Shown one piece after another: positions 60,051 to 64,000 of a stretch of DNA of 64,000 nucleotides; the first letter of the stretch is position 1; the number at the start of each line of letters is the position of its first letter. The notes beneath the pieces were generated by a model. It had not been told where the DNA came from, searched no databases, and was given only the letters and a program-made list of their open reading frames with translations. Origin of the DNA: Caprimulgus europaeus (lineage: Eukaryota; Chordata; Aves; Caprimulgiformes; Caprimulgidae); assembly GCA_907165065.1 (NCBI GenBank), contig OU015540.1, positions 2,712,001 to 2,776,000 on the forward strand. The letters are read 5' to 3'. The translations under genes were made by a program, and so were the position numbers.

Positions 60051-61768
60051 TGGTCCTGATGTGAAAAACATCACTACGAAGAGTGACTGCACTAACGCGC
60101 GCTACAGATGGGTGCGGCGCAAGTACAATTTTGACAATTTGGGGCAGGTAAAGTCTTCATTGCAGAGATTTTCTGTACCCATTTTTAACACATAAGCACT
60201 GAAAAATGTATTCCTTGAGGAGGGTGTGGAACATCCACCATAGGAAGTTTCCAAGAACAAAATGGAGGCATTCATCTATCAGAAGCAACCCTAACTGAGT
60301 GGGGTTGCTTTTTAAGACCCCATGCCATTGAGCCAGCCTGACATATCTGATTTTTAACCACATTTTGGTGACCAGAAAGCCTGATGCACCTGAGCAAATG
60401 TCAGCCTATATGTGAACATTGCCAACCATAGTTTGCTCACTTTTAAACCAGATACAGAAATAGGTAAAAGCAAGCCAAAATGTGTTGCATTTCTCCACCA
60501 ACTCCAGGCCAGATGACATGTTAAGAGTTGTGGATTGATTCTGCTGAGCATTGTCTGTTGTTTGTTTCTTTTCTGGGGACTAAAATACAAGACCAACCAT
60601 TTCTGTGTGTTTGTTTTCTTATAGGCCCTCATGTCCTTGTTTGTCCTCTCCTCCAAAGACGGCTGGGTGAACATCATGTACGATGGTTTGGATGCTGTGG
60701 GCATTGACCAACAGGTAAATGTCCTGCAGAGTCCAGATGTGTTGCTCTCAACAAGTCTCATGCCTGAATGACTGATGTTTTTGAAGTCCCAGGAAGGAGC
60801 AGAGCTATAGGACCTTCTTAAGGTCCTGGCTGCCCATTGGGCTGCCAAGGTTTTCCATTCTCCACTGAGTACCTTTTACAGTGATTGTGCCCCATGTAGC
60901 ACACAAACAAGCACTGGTGGGGTTTTTAATTAGAATAATGCTACTTGAGGAGGGTCACATGTCCCATTGCACTGTGGCTTCATGGAAGACATGATGAATA
61001 AGAGCAGACTTGCATGGGATGGGAAACAACCTGGGTTGTTATGGAAGAGTCATTGTTAAGCTTGTGTGTTATGTGGTATTTGCAAAGGAAAGTCAAGAGT
61101 CTTAGATGAATATTGTCCCATCATAGCTACAGTAAGACTTTGTACTGAATTTTCCCCTGCTTCTGAAGATCACATAACAACTGAGGAACATTAACCATGA
61201 GCCCACATCTCAAAAAAAAAAAAAAAAACCTAAACCATCTGGAGCCTGTGTTTAACTAAAATGATCTCGCAGGTAGGATGATGCCCATCCACTGGGATTT
61301 ATCTTAAGCTGTATGAAATAAATACCAAAATAATTACATCCTGTAAGCCAACTTACAGAGGCTAGGATGGGTTTGACAACAAAATTCTAGTCAGTGGGAA
61401 AATGAATTAAAGGAAACTGGTTTGGGAAAAAAACTCCTAACTCCTCCCAGCCTTCTCCTTCTCCCTGCAGAAGTGACCTGTACTGTCTTGTTGCTACAGA
61501 GTGCCCAAAATCCTGACTGACACACATCTTGTCTATGCCACTTCTCTTTTTTTTTTACATTTCCCACCTTACCAGCCTATCCAGAACCATAACCCTTGGA
61601 TGCTTCTCTACTTCATCTCCTTCCTGCTCATCGTCAGCTTCTTCGTGCTCAACATGTTTGTGGGGGTAGTGGTGGAGAACTTCCATAAGTGCCGACAGCA
61701 CCAGGAGGCAGAGGAGGCGCGGCGGCGGGAGGAGAAGCGGCTGAGACGCCTGGAGAAAAAGCGCAGGA
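5385..61768 (+). CDS. CACNA1H: CACNA1H (Cav3.2 T-type calcium channel alpha-1H), partial, exons 8-25
   Basis: Eighteen exons join into one open frame of 1219 codons plus one base. The product is the plasma-membrane pore subunit of a low-voltage-activated calcium channel, which in other vertebrates drives near-threshold calcium entry, burst firing and pacemaking in neurons, endocrine and muscle cells. Seen here: the domain I filter Glu and S6, the I-II linker, all of domain II, the II-III linker, all of domain III and the start of the III-IV linker. The human protein is about 2350 residues, so roughly half is present; both ends lie outside the window. CACNA1H rather than CACNA1G or CACNA1I is supported by linker motifs ([49 protein letters not shown]). 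Nothing suggests a pseudogene: every junction is GT/AG and in phase, and no stop interrupts the reading frame. Exon numbers are inferred from human CACNA1H. Confidence 0.97.
5478..7422 (+). other. CACNA1H: Intron 8
   Basis: A 1945-bp intron between the two halves of IS6. Donor GTAAGT, acceptor TTCTCTCCAG. No repeats or further exons are recognisable. The short open frames in it have no channel-like or other familiar sequence. Confidence 0.8.
7423..8212 (+). CDS. CACNA1H: CACNA1H exon 9: end of IS6 and proximal I-II linker
   Basis: This is the largest exon, 263 codons plus one base (window residues 32-294). It completes IS6 ([18 protein letters not shown]). It then encodes the linker start [18 protein letters not shown], with [15 protein letters not shown] and a basic [13 protein letters not shown] helix. 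In Cav3 channels this segment is the helix-loop-helix gating brake that keeps the channel closed at rest (family knowledge). Ten consecutive His codons follow at 7753-7782, then Tyr-His, a tract shared with mammalian Cav3.2 and Cav3.1. [13 protein letters not shown]-type sequence (here [14 protein letters not shown]) and NYPTILPS match Cav3.2. It ends CAC G at a GTAAGG donor; the split Gly is completed by exon 10. The frame stays open to 8310, so only the match to exon 10 and the donor fix the end. Confidence 0.96.
8213..12280 (+). other. CACNA1H: Intron 9
   Basis: A 4068-bp intron within the I-II linker. Donor GTAAGG, acceptor CCCCTTGCAG. The exon 9 frame runs on 32 codons past the donor before a stop. 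The only repeat seen is a 19-bp direct repeat with 30-bp spacing at 11537-11585. The last 200 bases are GC-rich and contain several CpGs, continuous with exon 10. Confidence 0.8.
11537..11585. repeat. Short direct repeat, two copies, 30-bp period
   Basis: GTTCCTAAATATGAGGAAA occurs at 11537 and again at 11567. It is a local duplication with no known function. Confidence 0.8.
12281..12693 (+). CDS. CACNA1H: CACNA1H exon 10: distal I-II linker and helix IIS1
   Basis: It covers window residues 295-432. It opens after CCCCTTGCAG, completes the split Gly, and runs [21 protein letters not shown], continuing [14 protein letters not shown] and [13 protein letters not shown], all Cav3.2-like. A lysine/arginine cluster (bases 12517-12564: [16 protein letters not shown]) lies where the human linker is proline-rich. 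[20 protein letters not shown] begins the IIS1 helix, and the exon ends GIEYHEQ at a GTGAGT donor in phase 0. The exon is GC-rich compared with the flanking introns. The next exon lies 29 kb away, but the joined peptide [14 protein letters not shown] matches the family without a gap. Confidence 0.95.
13175..13356 (+). mobile_element. CR1 LINE 3'-end fragment
   Basis: The sequence encodes a relic of the ORF2 C-terminus ([20 protein letters not shown]) followed by the CR1 3' tail, with TTTAAGGTCCCTTCCAACCC and ending ATTCTATGAA. It is severely 5'-truncated, as most avian CR1 copies are. It lies in intron 10 in the sense direction. Its 3' tail resembles that of the copy at 28543, so the two belong to the same or related subfamilies. 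Confidence 0.9.
15770..16042 (+). mobile_element. CR1 LINE 3'-end fragment, second subfamily
   Basis: Translated relic [20 protein letters not shown] followed by a different CR1 3' tail containing GTTGGACTGGGTGATCCTTG and GGGTCCCTTCCAGCTCA. It is 5'-truncated and sense-oriented within intron 10. The 5' limit is approximate. Confidence 0.85.
16190..16260. mobile_element. Possible ancient L2/MIR-like 3' fragment
   Basis: TATTATTGTCCATATCTTCT followed by GGATGAGGAAATCGAAG recalls the common ancient-repeat motif around 'cagatgaggaaactgag' found at MIR and L2 ends. Short and degraded; chance similarity is possible. Confidence 0.25.
18190..18665 (+). mobile_element. CR1 LINE 3'-end fragment, longest copy in the window
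   Basis: About 475 bp. It carries ORF2 C-terminal relics in shifted frames: [17 protein letters not shown], then [50 protein letters not shown] and ESPSLEGLK. The 3' tail has GTAGACACAGTGCTGAGGGA and ends near GATTCTGTGAA. The frame breaks show it is inactive. Sense-oriented in intron 10. Confidence 0.9.
24075..24165 (+). mobile_element. Ancient tRNA-derived SINE-like fragment (MIR-like)
   Basis: The stretch has GGTTTAATAGTTTAAGAATC, then GCCAGACT, then a B-box-like GTTCAAATCCC and CACTCAC. The order and spacing resemble the tRNA-derived head of MIR/CORE-SINEs. Divergence is high and no 3' core could be aligned by eye, so the family assignment is tentative. A real tRNA gene is excluded because no cloverleaf stems pair. 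Confidence 0.4.
24726..24820 (+). repeat. (GGGAT)19 perfect pentanucleotide array
   Basis: Nineteen uninterrupted GGGAT copies (95 bp). Each GGG run is separated by AT, giving a dense G-quadruplex motif on the coding strand. The perfect array suggests a young, length-variable microsatellite. Open frames across it in both directions (for example Ser-His-Pro-Ile-Pro repeats) are by-products of the repeat. Confidence 0.97.
26889..27009 (+). mobile_element. CR1 LINE 3' tail fragment
   Basis: Only about 120 bp of 3' tail remains. It shares GTAGACACAGTGCTGAGGGA with the copy at 18190, so both belong to the same subfamily. It ends GGGATTCTGTGAA. Sense-oriented in intron 10. Confidence 0.85.
28540..28936 (+). 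mobile_element. CR1 LINE 3'-end fragment
   Basis: ORF2 relic [20 protein letters not shown], then [15 protein letters not shown] and [10 protein letters not shown], followed by a 3' tail with TTTAAGGTCCCTTCCAGCCC and end ATGATTCTATGAA. The tail matches the copy at 13175. 5'-truncated, inactive, sense-oriented in intron 10. Confidence 0.9.
29685..29790 (-). mobile_element. Possible degraded antisense CR1/L3-like fragment
   Basis: The phrase CTAGTCCATCCTCTTGCTCT followed by AGGGCAGGATCAACT resembles the inverted 3' region of older CR1/L3 elements. Diverged; the ends are not definable by eye, and related sequence may continue toward 30400. Confidence 0.25.
30686..30838 (+). repeat. 48-bp tandem repeat, three identical copies plus a partial
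   Basis: Copies start at 30686, 30734 and 30782, each beginning GCCTCTTGCTTGGATGTGGA and ending CATGGCTAAAGGT. The three are identical, followed by nine bases of a fourth. Identity indicates recent expansion. The period is a multiple of three, so frames stay open through it, but nothing suggests it is translated. Confidence 0.95.
30839..41958 (+). other. CACNA1H: Distal third of intron 10
   Basis: About 11 kb with no recognised CR1, tandem array, exon or RNA gene. The short open frames resemble nothing familiar. A GC-richer stretch with several CpGs lies near 40080-40400. Any conserved enhancer here would need genome alignment to see. Confidence 0.6.
41959..42110 (+). CDS. CACNA1H: CACNA1H exon 11: helices IIS2 and start of IIS3
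   Basis: It encodes [20 protein letters not shown], then [20 protein letters not shown] and [10 protein letters not shown], plus two bases of a split Ser (residues 433-483). This is IIS2, the S2-S3 loop and the first half of IIS3 of the domain II voltage sensor, including the conserved Glu of ALEML and Asp of NIFDG. The acceptor is CCCCATAG. The donor ATCAG/GTCTCT is unusually weak: positions +3 to +5 all depart from GTRAGT. Only this site preserves phase with exon 12 (AG + C = Ser, then VWEII). Confidence 0.95.
42111..43126 (+). other. CACNA1H: Intron 11
   Basis: A 1016-bp intron with the weakest donor in the gene (GTCTCT) and a good acceptor (GTCCCTGCAG). No repeats seen. Confidence 0.85.
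43127..43312 (+). CDS. CACNA1H: CACNA1H exon 12: IIS3 end, IIS4 voltage sensor, IIS5
   Basis: It completes the split Ser and gives [20 protein letters not shown], continuing [20 protein letters not shown]. Arg/Lys residues at every third position ([13 protein letters not shown]) are the IIS4 gating charges. [20 protein letters not shown] forms IIS5. The acceptor is CCCTGCAG. The donor is AG/GTACCA, with Ser split 2+1 into exon 13. These are residues 483-545. Confidence 0.96.
43313..43982 (+). other. CACNA1H: Intron 12
   Basis: A 670-bp intron. Donor GTACCA, acceptor TTTCCCACTCTAG. Nothing else recognised. Confidence 0.85.
43983..44100 (+). CDS. CACNA1H: CACNA1H exon 13: end of IIS5 and domain II pore turret
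   Basis: The peptide (S)[20 protein letters not shown], then [19 protein letters not shown], is the extracellular turret and first pore helix of domain [16 protein letters not shown] matches Cav3.2 closely, while Cav3.1 has a different turret at this place. The acceptor is CCCACTCTAG and the donor CAG/GTAAGC. The next exon continues directly into the filter. Confidence 0.96.
44101..45721 (+). other. CACNA1H: Intron 13
   Basis: A 1621-bp intron. Donor GTAAGC, acceptor CACCTCTCTGCAG. No repeats or extra exons recognised. Confidence 0.85.
45722..45877 (+). CDS. CACNA1H: CACNA1H exon 14: domain II filter and IIS6
   Basis: It is 52 codons in phase 0, beginning [20 protein letters not shown]. The Glu of TQEDW (bases 45734-45736) is the domain II residue of the EEDD filter. 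[20 protein letters not shown] and [11 protein letters not shown] form IIS6 and the start of the II-III linker. The acceptor is TCTCTGCAG and the donor GAG/GTAAGA. Identity to mammalian Cav3 channels is near complete in this exon. Confidence 0.97.
45878..50585 (+). other. CACNA1H: Intron 14
   Basis: A 4708-bp intron between IIS6 and the II-III linker. It holds the 29-bp minisatellite at 46639-46910, about 760 bp after the exon 14 donor. The remainder looks unique. Confidence 0.85.
46639..46910 (+). repeat. 29-bp minisatellite, nine full copies, rich in splice-donor-like hexamers
   Basis: Full copies start every 29 bp from 46639 to 46871, with a partial tenth at 46900. A typical unit runs GTGAGTGGTGTAAGTGG, then TATAGTACTGCT. 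All nine full copies contain GTAAGT, and eight copies (including the partial one) contain GTGAGT; copies one and four have GTCAGT instead. Variant bases (GCT/GGT, TAT/TGT) group neighbouring copies, suggesting stepwise duplication. Confidence 0.97.
50586..50676 (+). CDS. CACNA1H: CACNA1H exon 15: start of II-III linker
   Basis: A short cytoplasmic segment of 30 codons plus one base, [20 protein letters not shown] then [24 protein letters not shown] is characteristic of Cav3.2 and was one of the main grounds for naming the gene. The segment is strongly acidic. The acceptor is CTCTGCAG. The donor is ACAG/GTACAA, and the last base G joins AG of exon 16 to give Glu. It is too short and too intron-bound to stand out as an open reading frame by itself. 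Confidence 0.94.
50677..52806 (+). other. CACNA1H: Intron 15
   Basis: A 2130-bp intron. Donor GTACAA, acceptor TCTCTCCTCTCCAG. It contains a 540-nt sense open frame (51831-52370) with no recognisable homology. AATGTTCCCATGGACTTCAG near 51829 recalls a motif common in old amniote interspersed repeats, but the family could not be named. Confidence 0.75.
52807..53015 (+). CDS. CACNA1H: CACNA1H exon 16: II-III linker
   Basis: After the split Glu it reads [20 protein letters not shown], then [20 protein letters not shown], and ends [10 protein letters not shown]. Human Cav3.2 has [20 protein letters not shown] and [13 protein letters not shown] in the same place. The segment is cytoplasmic and rich in Ser, Thr and Pro, so it is a plausible phosphorylation target, but no site is proven by sequence alone. 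The acceptor is CTCTCCAG and the donor TTG/GTAGGT in phase 0. Confidence 0.95.
53016..54687 (+). other. CACNA1H: Intron 16
   Basis: A 1672-bp intron. Donor GTAGGT, acceptor TTCTCCTCTCTCAG. A 37-bp imperfect tandem duplication lies at 53056-53130. Otherwise nothing recognised. Confidence 0.85.
53056..53130. repeat. 37-bp imperfect tandem duplication with TG/CA runs
   Basis: CAGGTGATAAATGTGTGTGT at 53056 recurs as CAGGTGATATATGTGTGTGT at 53093. Both are followed by GCATGTGCA. Two copies only. Confidence 0.85.
54688..55122 (+). CDS. CACNA1H: CACNA1H exon 17: serine/arginine-rich II-III linker
   Basis: It is 145 codons in phase 0 (residues 737-881). It opens [20 protein letters not shown], followed by [16 protein letters not shown], a basic Ser-rich block conserved in all Cav3 linkers. 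[16 protein letters not shown] and [20 protein letters not shown] follow. The exon ends in an acidic patch ([11 protein letters not shown]). The acceptor is CTCTCAG and the donor GAT/GTGAGT. The RRSS-type and RAPSLK motifs look like basophilic kinase sites (inference). Reading stops two codons past the donor, so intron retention would truncate the protein. Confidence 0.95.
55123..55818 (+). other. CACNA1H: Intron 17
   Basis: A 696-bp intron. Donor GTGAGT, acceptor TTTTCTATCCAG. Nothing else recognised. Confidence 0.85.
55819..55919 (+). CDS. CACNA1H: CACNA1H exon 18: end of II-III linker
   Basis: It encodes [20 protein letters not shown], then [13 protein letters not shown], and a split Arg. 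Human Cav3.2 has [17 protein letters not shown] and [11 protein letters not shown]. The acceptor is CTATCCAG. The donor is CG/GTAAGA, chosen one base before an alternative reading because exon 19 supplies G and then TTCCGA in phase. The segment leads into the cytoplasmic foot of IIIS1. Confidence 0.95.
55920..56331 (+). other. CACNA1H: Intron 18
   Basis: A 412-bp intron. Donor GTAAGA, acceptor CTTCCCACTTCAG. Nothing else recognised. Confidence 0.85.
56332..56455 (+). CDS. CACNA1H: CACNA1H exon 19: helix IIIS1
   Basis: The peptide (R)[20 protein letters not shown], continuing [20 protein letters not shown] and T, is IIIS1 and the S1-S2 loop of domain III. The acceptor is CCCACTTCAG and the donor ACA/GTGAGC in phase 0. 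The 149-bp intron that follows is among the shortest in the gene. Confidence 0.96.
56605..56673 (+). CDS. CACNA1H: CACNA1H exon 20: helix IIIS2
   Basis: A 69-nt, 23-codon exon, [20 protein letters not shown] then MVK, in phase 0 at both ends, forming IIIS2 with its conserved Glu (AEMMVK). The acceptor is GTTTTACAG and the donor AAG/GTAATT. Flanking introns are only 149 and 109 bp, so exons 19-21 form a tight cluster. The exon is symmetrical, but skipping it would remove a voltage-sensor helix. Confidence 0.95.
56783..56967 (+). CDS. CACNA1H: CACNA1H exon 21: IIIS3 and IIIS4 voltage sensor
   Basis: It encodes [20 protein letters not shown], then [20 protein letters not shown] (IIIS3) and [17 protein letters not shown] plus a split Arg (IIIS4, gating arginines every third residue). 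GGAKILG matches Cav3.2. The acceptor is TGACTGTAG. The donor is CG/GTACGT, and exon 22 supplies A for the split Arg followed by VISRAPG. A 42-bp tandem repeat begins seven bases into the intron. Confidence 0.96.
56968..59273 (+). other. CACNA1H: Intron 21
   Basis: A 2306-bp intron following IIIS4. A 42-bp tandem repeat begins seven bases after the exon end. The rest has no recognised repeats. The 57570-57720 part is AT-rich and low in CpG; its function is unknown. The acceptor follows a long T-rich tract. Confidence 0.85.
56975..57132 (+). repeat. 42-bp tandem repeat next to the exon 21 donor, about 3.7 copies
   Basis: Copies start at 56975, 57017, 57059 and 57101 with CACTGATAGAGGGGCTGAGT and continue TTGCTTTGTGCTTTGTGCCC. 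Each junction forms an inverted repeat, CCCCTC-ACTGATA-GAGGGG (57012-57030, 57054-57072, 57096-57114), able to fold into a six-pair hairpin with a seven-base loop. The copies are identical where complete. Confidence 0.97.
59274..59400 (+). CDS. CACNA1H: CACNA1H exon 22: IIIS4-S5 linker and IIIS5
   Basis: After the split Arg it reads [20 protein letters not shown], then [20 protein letters not shown] and VQ. This is the S4-S5 coupling helix and IIIS5. It follows a long T-rich tract ending TTTTTTCCAG, and the donor is CAG/GTAGAG in phase 0. Reading through the donor reaches a stop within about ten codons. Confidence 0.96.
59401..60021 (+). other. CACNA1H: Intron 22
   Basis: A 621-bp intron. 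Donor GTAGAG, with a T-rich tract before ATACAG. A 471-nt sense open frame (59478-59948) and an overlapping antisense one have no recognisable homology and are out of register with the exons. Confidence 0.85.
60022..60147 (+). CDS. CACNA1H: CACNA1H exon 23: domain III turret
   Basis: It is 42 codons in phase 0: [42 protein letters not shown]. This is the extracellular loop before the domain III pore helix, with two Cys that probably pair and an N-glycosylation sequon (Asn-Ile-Thr); human Cav3.2 has NIS at the same place. The acceptor is CTGAATACAG and the donor CAG/GTAAAG. Confidence 0.96.
60148..60624 (+). other. CACNA1H: Intron 23
   Basis: A 477-bp intron. Donor GTAAAG, acceptor TTTTCTTATAG. 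Nothing else recognised. Confidence 0.85.
60625..60714 (+). CDS. CACNA1H: CACNA1H exon 24: domain III selectivity filter
   Basis: It is 30 codons: [20 protein letters not shown] then [10 protein letters not shown]. The Asp of SKDGW (bases 60658-60660) is the domain III filter residue; Asp rather than Glu here is what separates T-type from high-voltage-activated channels. SSKDGWVN agrees with Cav3.2, whereas Cav3.1 has ASKDGWVD. The acceptor is TTCTTATAG and the donor CAG/GTAAAT. Confidence 0.96.
60715..61575 (+). other. CACNA1H: Intron 24
   Basis: An 861-bp intron. Donor GTAAAT, acceptor CACCTTACCAG. A 17-base A run lies at 61212-61228. No exon is seen. Confidence 0.85.
61576..61768 (+). CDS. 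CACNA1H: CACNA1H exon 25: IIIS6 and start of III-IV linker, two possible donors
   Basis: It reads [20 protein letters not shown], then [20 protein letters not shown] (IIIS6), then a highly charged linker with [20 protein letters not shown]. The favoured end is AGGA/GTAAGG, leaving phase 1, which suits the human pattern in which A plus GC gives Ser. A second GT lies 21 nt further (exon end 61789, GTCGGT) and would add SKEMYLS in the same phase. CACNA1G is known to use a 21-nt extension, SKEKQMA, at exactly this place. If neither donor is used, a stop follows within nine residues. Exon 26 was not found before base 64000. Confidence 0.93.
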
Positions 61769-61789
61769 GTAAGGAGATGTACCTGTCTG
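61769..61789 (+). promoter_or_regulatory. CACNA1H: Alternative 5' splice-site extension of exon 25 (candidate)
   Basis: These 21 bases lie between the strong proximal donor (GTAAGG at 61769) and a weaker distal GT at 61790 (GTCGGT). Their inclusion would insert seven residues, SKEMYLS, in the III-IV linker without shifting frame. The layout parallels the CACNA1G exon 25a choice. Another GT at 61794 (GTAGAC) scores better by eye but would change the phase. Actual use is an inference. Confidence 0.55.
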
Positions 61790-62190
61790 GTCGGTAGACT
61801 GCGTTACAAACCAAAATCTTTCTGAGCCCTGCCTGCTCCCAAAGCAAGACTTTCGTTTTCCTTTGGTTTTGTTTCCATGGGATTCAAGAGGCTGTTTTTG
61901 CTTCCTTACCTCTTTGGCAGTACCTTAAGTCTTGGGCTGCCAACACCCTGGAATTGTCCTCTACAAGCCTGATGTAAAGCATTACCTGTTTACTTAGCTG
62001 GGGAGAAAATCCTCCTCCAAGCAGAGTCCTTTAGCACACTCTGCAAGGCAAAAGTGTCCCAAGCACCAAGCGGGAGCTCGCGATGTGACCGAGGGCTGCA
62101 GTGAGTAAACAGCTGCAATGCTTACCCTGTGCGTGCAGGCCAGTCCCCAGGGGAGCCCTGTGACTTAACGTGCTGCTTGTGTCTTGATGA

Positions 62191-62217
62191 TGGTGGTGGT
62201 GGTGGTGGTGGTGGTGG
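62191..62217 (+). repeat. (TGG)9 trinucleotide microsatellite
   Basis: Nine uninterrupted TGG units in intron 25. The antisense reading gives a run of His, a by-product of the repeat. Confidence 0.95.
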
Positions 62218-64000
62218 TTTTGATTTATTAATTCTTTTCTTAGACAAAATAATTGCGATGCTTTTTGGAGTCCTAGCGCATGGCCCCGCATGCCAGAAAC
62301 ACGCTGCATGAGGGAATGAACAAACTGACAGCCCTGGGGAGAGGAATGGAGCCCCAAGATGGGGCTGTCCAGGAAATTGTTCTCTGGAAGATGTCCATTA
62401 CAAGAGATGCTTGCCCCATCACAGGCTTGGAGAGCCCTTCAGTGCTGGGCAATGTGCTGGGACTCAAGTTTGTCCTTGCAAACAGTCTACATGGAAATAC
62501 TGGCCAGATGCAGGGCCCTTAGGGGGCAACAAAAGGCCTTTAGCTGAAATCTGTTTCGTAGTGGATCTAGTAGGGACCATCAAACCAGACTAAAAAACAC
62601 CTGAGCTTGTGCTCCTTTCCTGACCCAAACCTTCCCAGGGGTTCTCATGTATTAATTCTCACCTCCACTGCTCCTTGGCAGGCTCCACCAGGGACAAGCT
62701 GCCTATAGCATCTGGTGGGGATTCCCAGGGAAACTGCCAGGAGACCAGGCACAGCGACTTCCCAGCCAGATCTAGAGAAGAGGGATGGCCTGCATTAGAT
62801 GCTGGCAAGCATTGTTTAGAAGTAAGTGAGGGAACATGGCTCAGCCACTGTGATCAAAGATGAGCTTAGTCAGGGATAAGGCTCGAGTGCTTCTGGCCGT
62901 GCTTGCTGCAGCAGCCCTGTGGCTCTTTGCCTAGTGCTGTGCTGCCGTGTGTCATCTCCTGGAAGGACCCAATATCTCGCTGTGATAAATGGCTAGTTGT
63001 CTCCCAGATATCAAGCTGGAGGTATCCATTTTCAGCTGGGAAAACTGCAGTTAGACTGAATAGTCTTAGACCTGGCTCTAAGGACATGGCAGTCAGAGGC
63101 TTTGCTAGCAGGAACCCCAGCCCATTTCCTCCATCCATCCATGCATGAGTCAGAAGGCAGGCAGCTACATCCCTCACAGCTCCTCTGCTGCTCTTGTGGT
63201 CCTCTCCACTAGAGCCATGGGAGACCTCAGCACTTAAACATCTGCCCCATGGTCTCTGCAGGGCCTTAATGACAGATTGACCTGATACCACAGTGAAAGC
63301 TGAGCCCATTTTGTTTTAGCTAGTTGGGGGTTAAATAGCTGAGTTAAAATGAAATCTGGATCAAACTAGCTAGCTGCAAACAGTCATTGAATCTCTTCAG
63401 AGATTCAGAAGTGTTCAAATGCAATTTCATTTCCATTTTCCCATTTTGGTTTTGGGGTTTGAGGTTCCAGCTAGGATTAGAAGTGGAAGGCAGAATTTCC
63501 AGCAGAGTAAGAGAAATCAGTTTCAGGCTCTCAAGAGTTCTCCTGCTTGTGCAGTATTTCTACCTCAATGCACCAACCCAAGAAGACATTCAGATCAACT
63601 CAAAGTTTATATGCAATTAAAAGAAAAAAACAACTTATTTACAAAAAACATGAAGCATCCTTAGAGAAAATAGACAGGGGCACAGGTAAGGAGGGATAGC
63701 TTAACCACAGCCAGTTGCTCTTCCTGATGAGTAAGTAAATCCTATCACAAGCCTGTCTGTGGCTCACTTTTAGACACCAAAAAGAGCCAGTCCCTGTCAA
63801 AGTGATGGACACTGTTACACTGCCCCTCTTTATCCAGTTATCTCGAAGGACAGAGTCAAGGAGATATTTCAGACCACAGACCCAGGCATTGCACAGATGT
63901 GGGCTGTAACATTTTACTGAGATCACACAGGGAGGAGGACAGCTTTCTGGAAGGCAATCAAGTCTAATATAGCAACTGAGAGGCTAAACCTTTGGCCATG

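Larger units (their letters stand above)
61769..64000 (+). other. CACNA1H: Intron 25 (5' part)
   Basis: It runs to the window end. It contains (TGG)9 at 62191-62217. The domain IV exons (expected peptide around CTSHYLDLFIT) are absent, so they lie downstream. One exon-like stretch at 62682-62821 has good splice signals but the wrong phase. Confidence 0.75.

Noticed and set aside
62682-62821. Exon-like stretch in intron 25: TTGGCAG acceptor, open frame from the exon 25 phase (STRDKLPIASGG...), GTAAGT donor
   Set aside because: At 140 nt it would enter in phase 1 and leave in phase 0, whereas the known Cav3 exon 26 cassette keeps phase 1 so that it can be included or skipped. The peptide resembles no Cav3 linker. 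Junction reads would settle it.
1-64000. Retroviral, LTR or other virus-derived elements
   Set aside because: No long terminal repeats or gag, pol or env-like peptides were noticed. The recognised interspersed elements are LINEs and one possible SINE. A repeat-library search could still find old fragments.

Overview
The window is one long piece of a vertebrate, almost certainly bird, genome. It holds the middle of a single gene on the + strand: CACNA1H, which encodes the pore subunit of the T-type (low-voltage-activated) calcium channel Cav3.2. The bird assignment rests on five 3'-end fragments of CR1 LINEs with the typical avian tail (ending ATTCTATGAA or ATTCTGTGAA), otherwise sparse repeats, and the channel sequence. 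The species cannot be told from the sequence.

Eighteen coding exons were placed. They are numbered 8 to 25 by matching the human layout: the last one is the exon ending in the III-IV linker (human exon 25), and counting back from it makes the large I-II-loop exon number 9. All junctions use GT/AG, all phases agree, and together they give 3658 nt (1219 codons plus one base) with no stop or frameshift. The translation starts at the domain I selectivity-filter Glu, then runs through IS6, the I-II linker (gating-brake region, a ten-His tract and a lysine-rich stretch), all of domain II, the II-III linker, all of domain III and the start of the III-IV linker. Three of the four pore residues of the EEDD filter are present: Glu at 5397, Glu at 45734 and Asp at 60658. 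The N-terminus with most of domain I lies upstream of base 1. Domain IV and the C-terminus lie downstream of base 64000. The choice of CACNA1H over CACNA1G or CACNA1I rests on the linkers, such as [14 protein letters not shown] and [13 protein letters not shown] in II-III and LSGLSV.CPLPSPP in I-II.

Layout: 1-5384 is intron 7. Exons 8-10 lie at 5385-12693. A 29.3 kb intron 10 (12694-41958) holds all five recognised CR1 fragments, a (GGGAT)19 array, a 48-bp triplication and an ancient SINE-like fragment. Exons 11-14 lie at 41959-45877. Intron 14 (4.7 kb) has a 29-bp minisatellite rich in 5'-splice-site-like hexamers. Exons 15-25 lie at 50586-61768, and intron 25 runs to the end. No second gene, structural RNA gene, CRISPR array or retroviral element was recognised.

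The points most worth a second look concern RNA processing: the donor-like minisatellite in intron 14, a hairpin-forming 42-bp repeat starting 7 bp after the exon 21 donor, a very weak exon 11 donor, and two exon 25 donors 21 nt apart that mirror a known CACNA1G splice choice.
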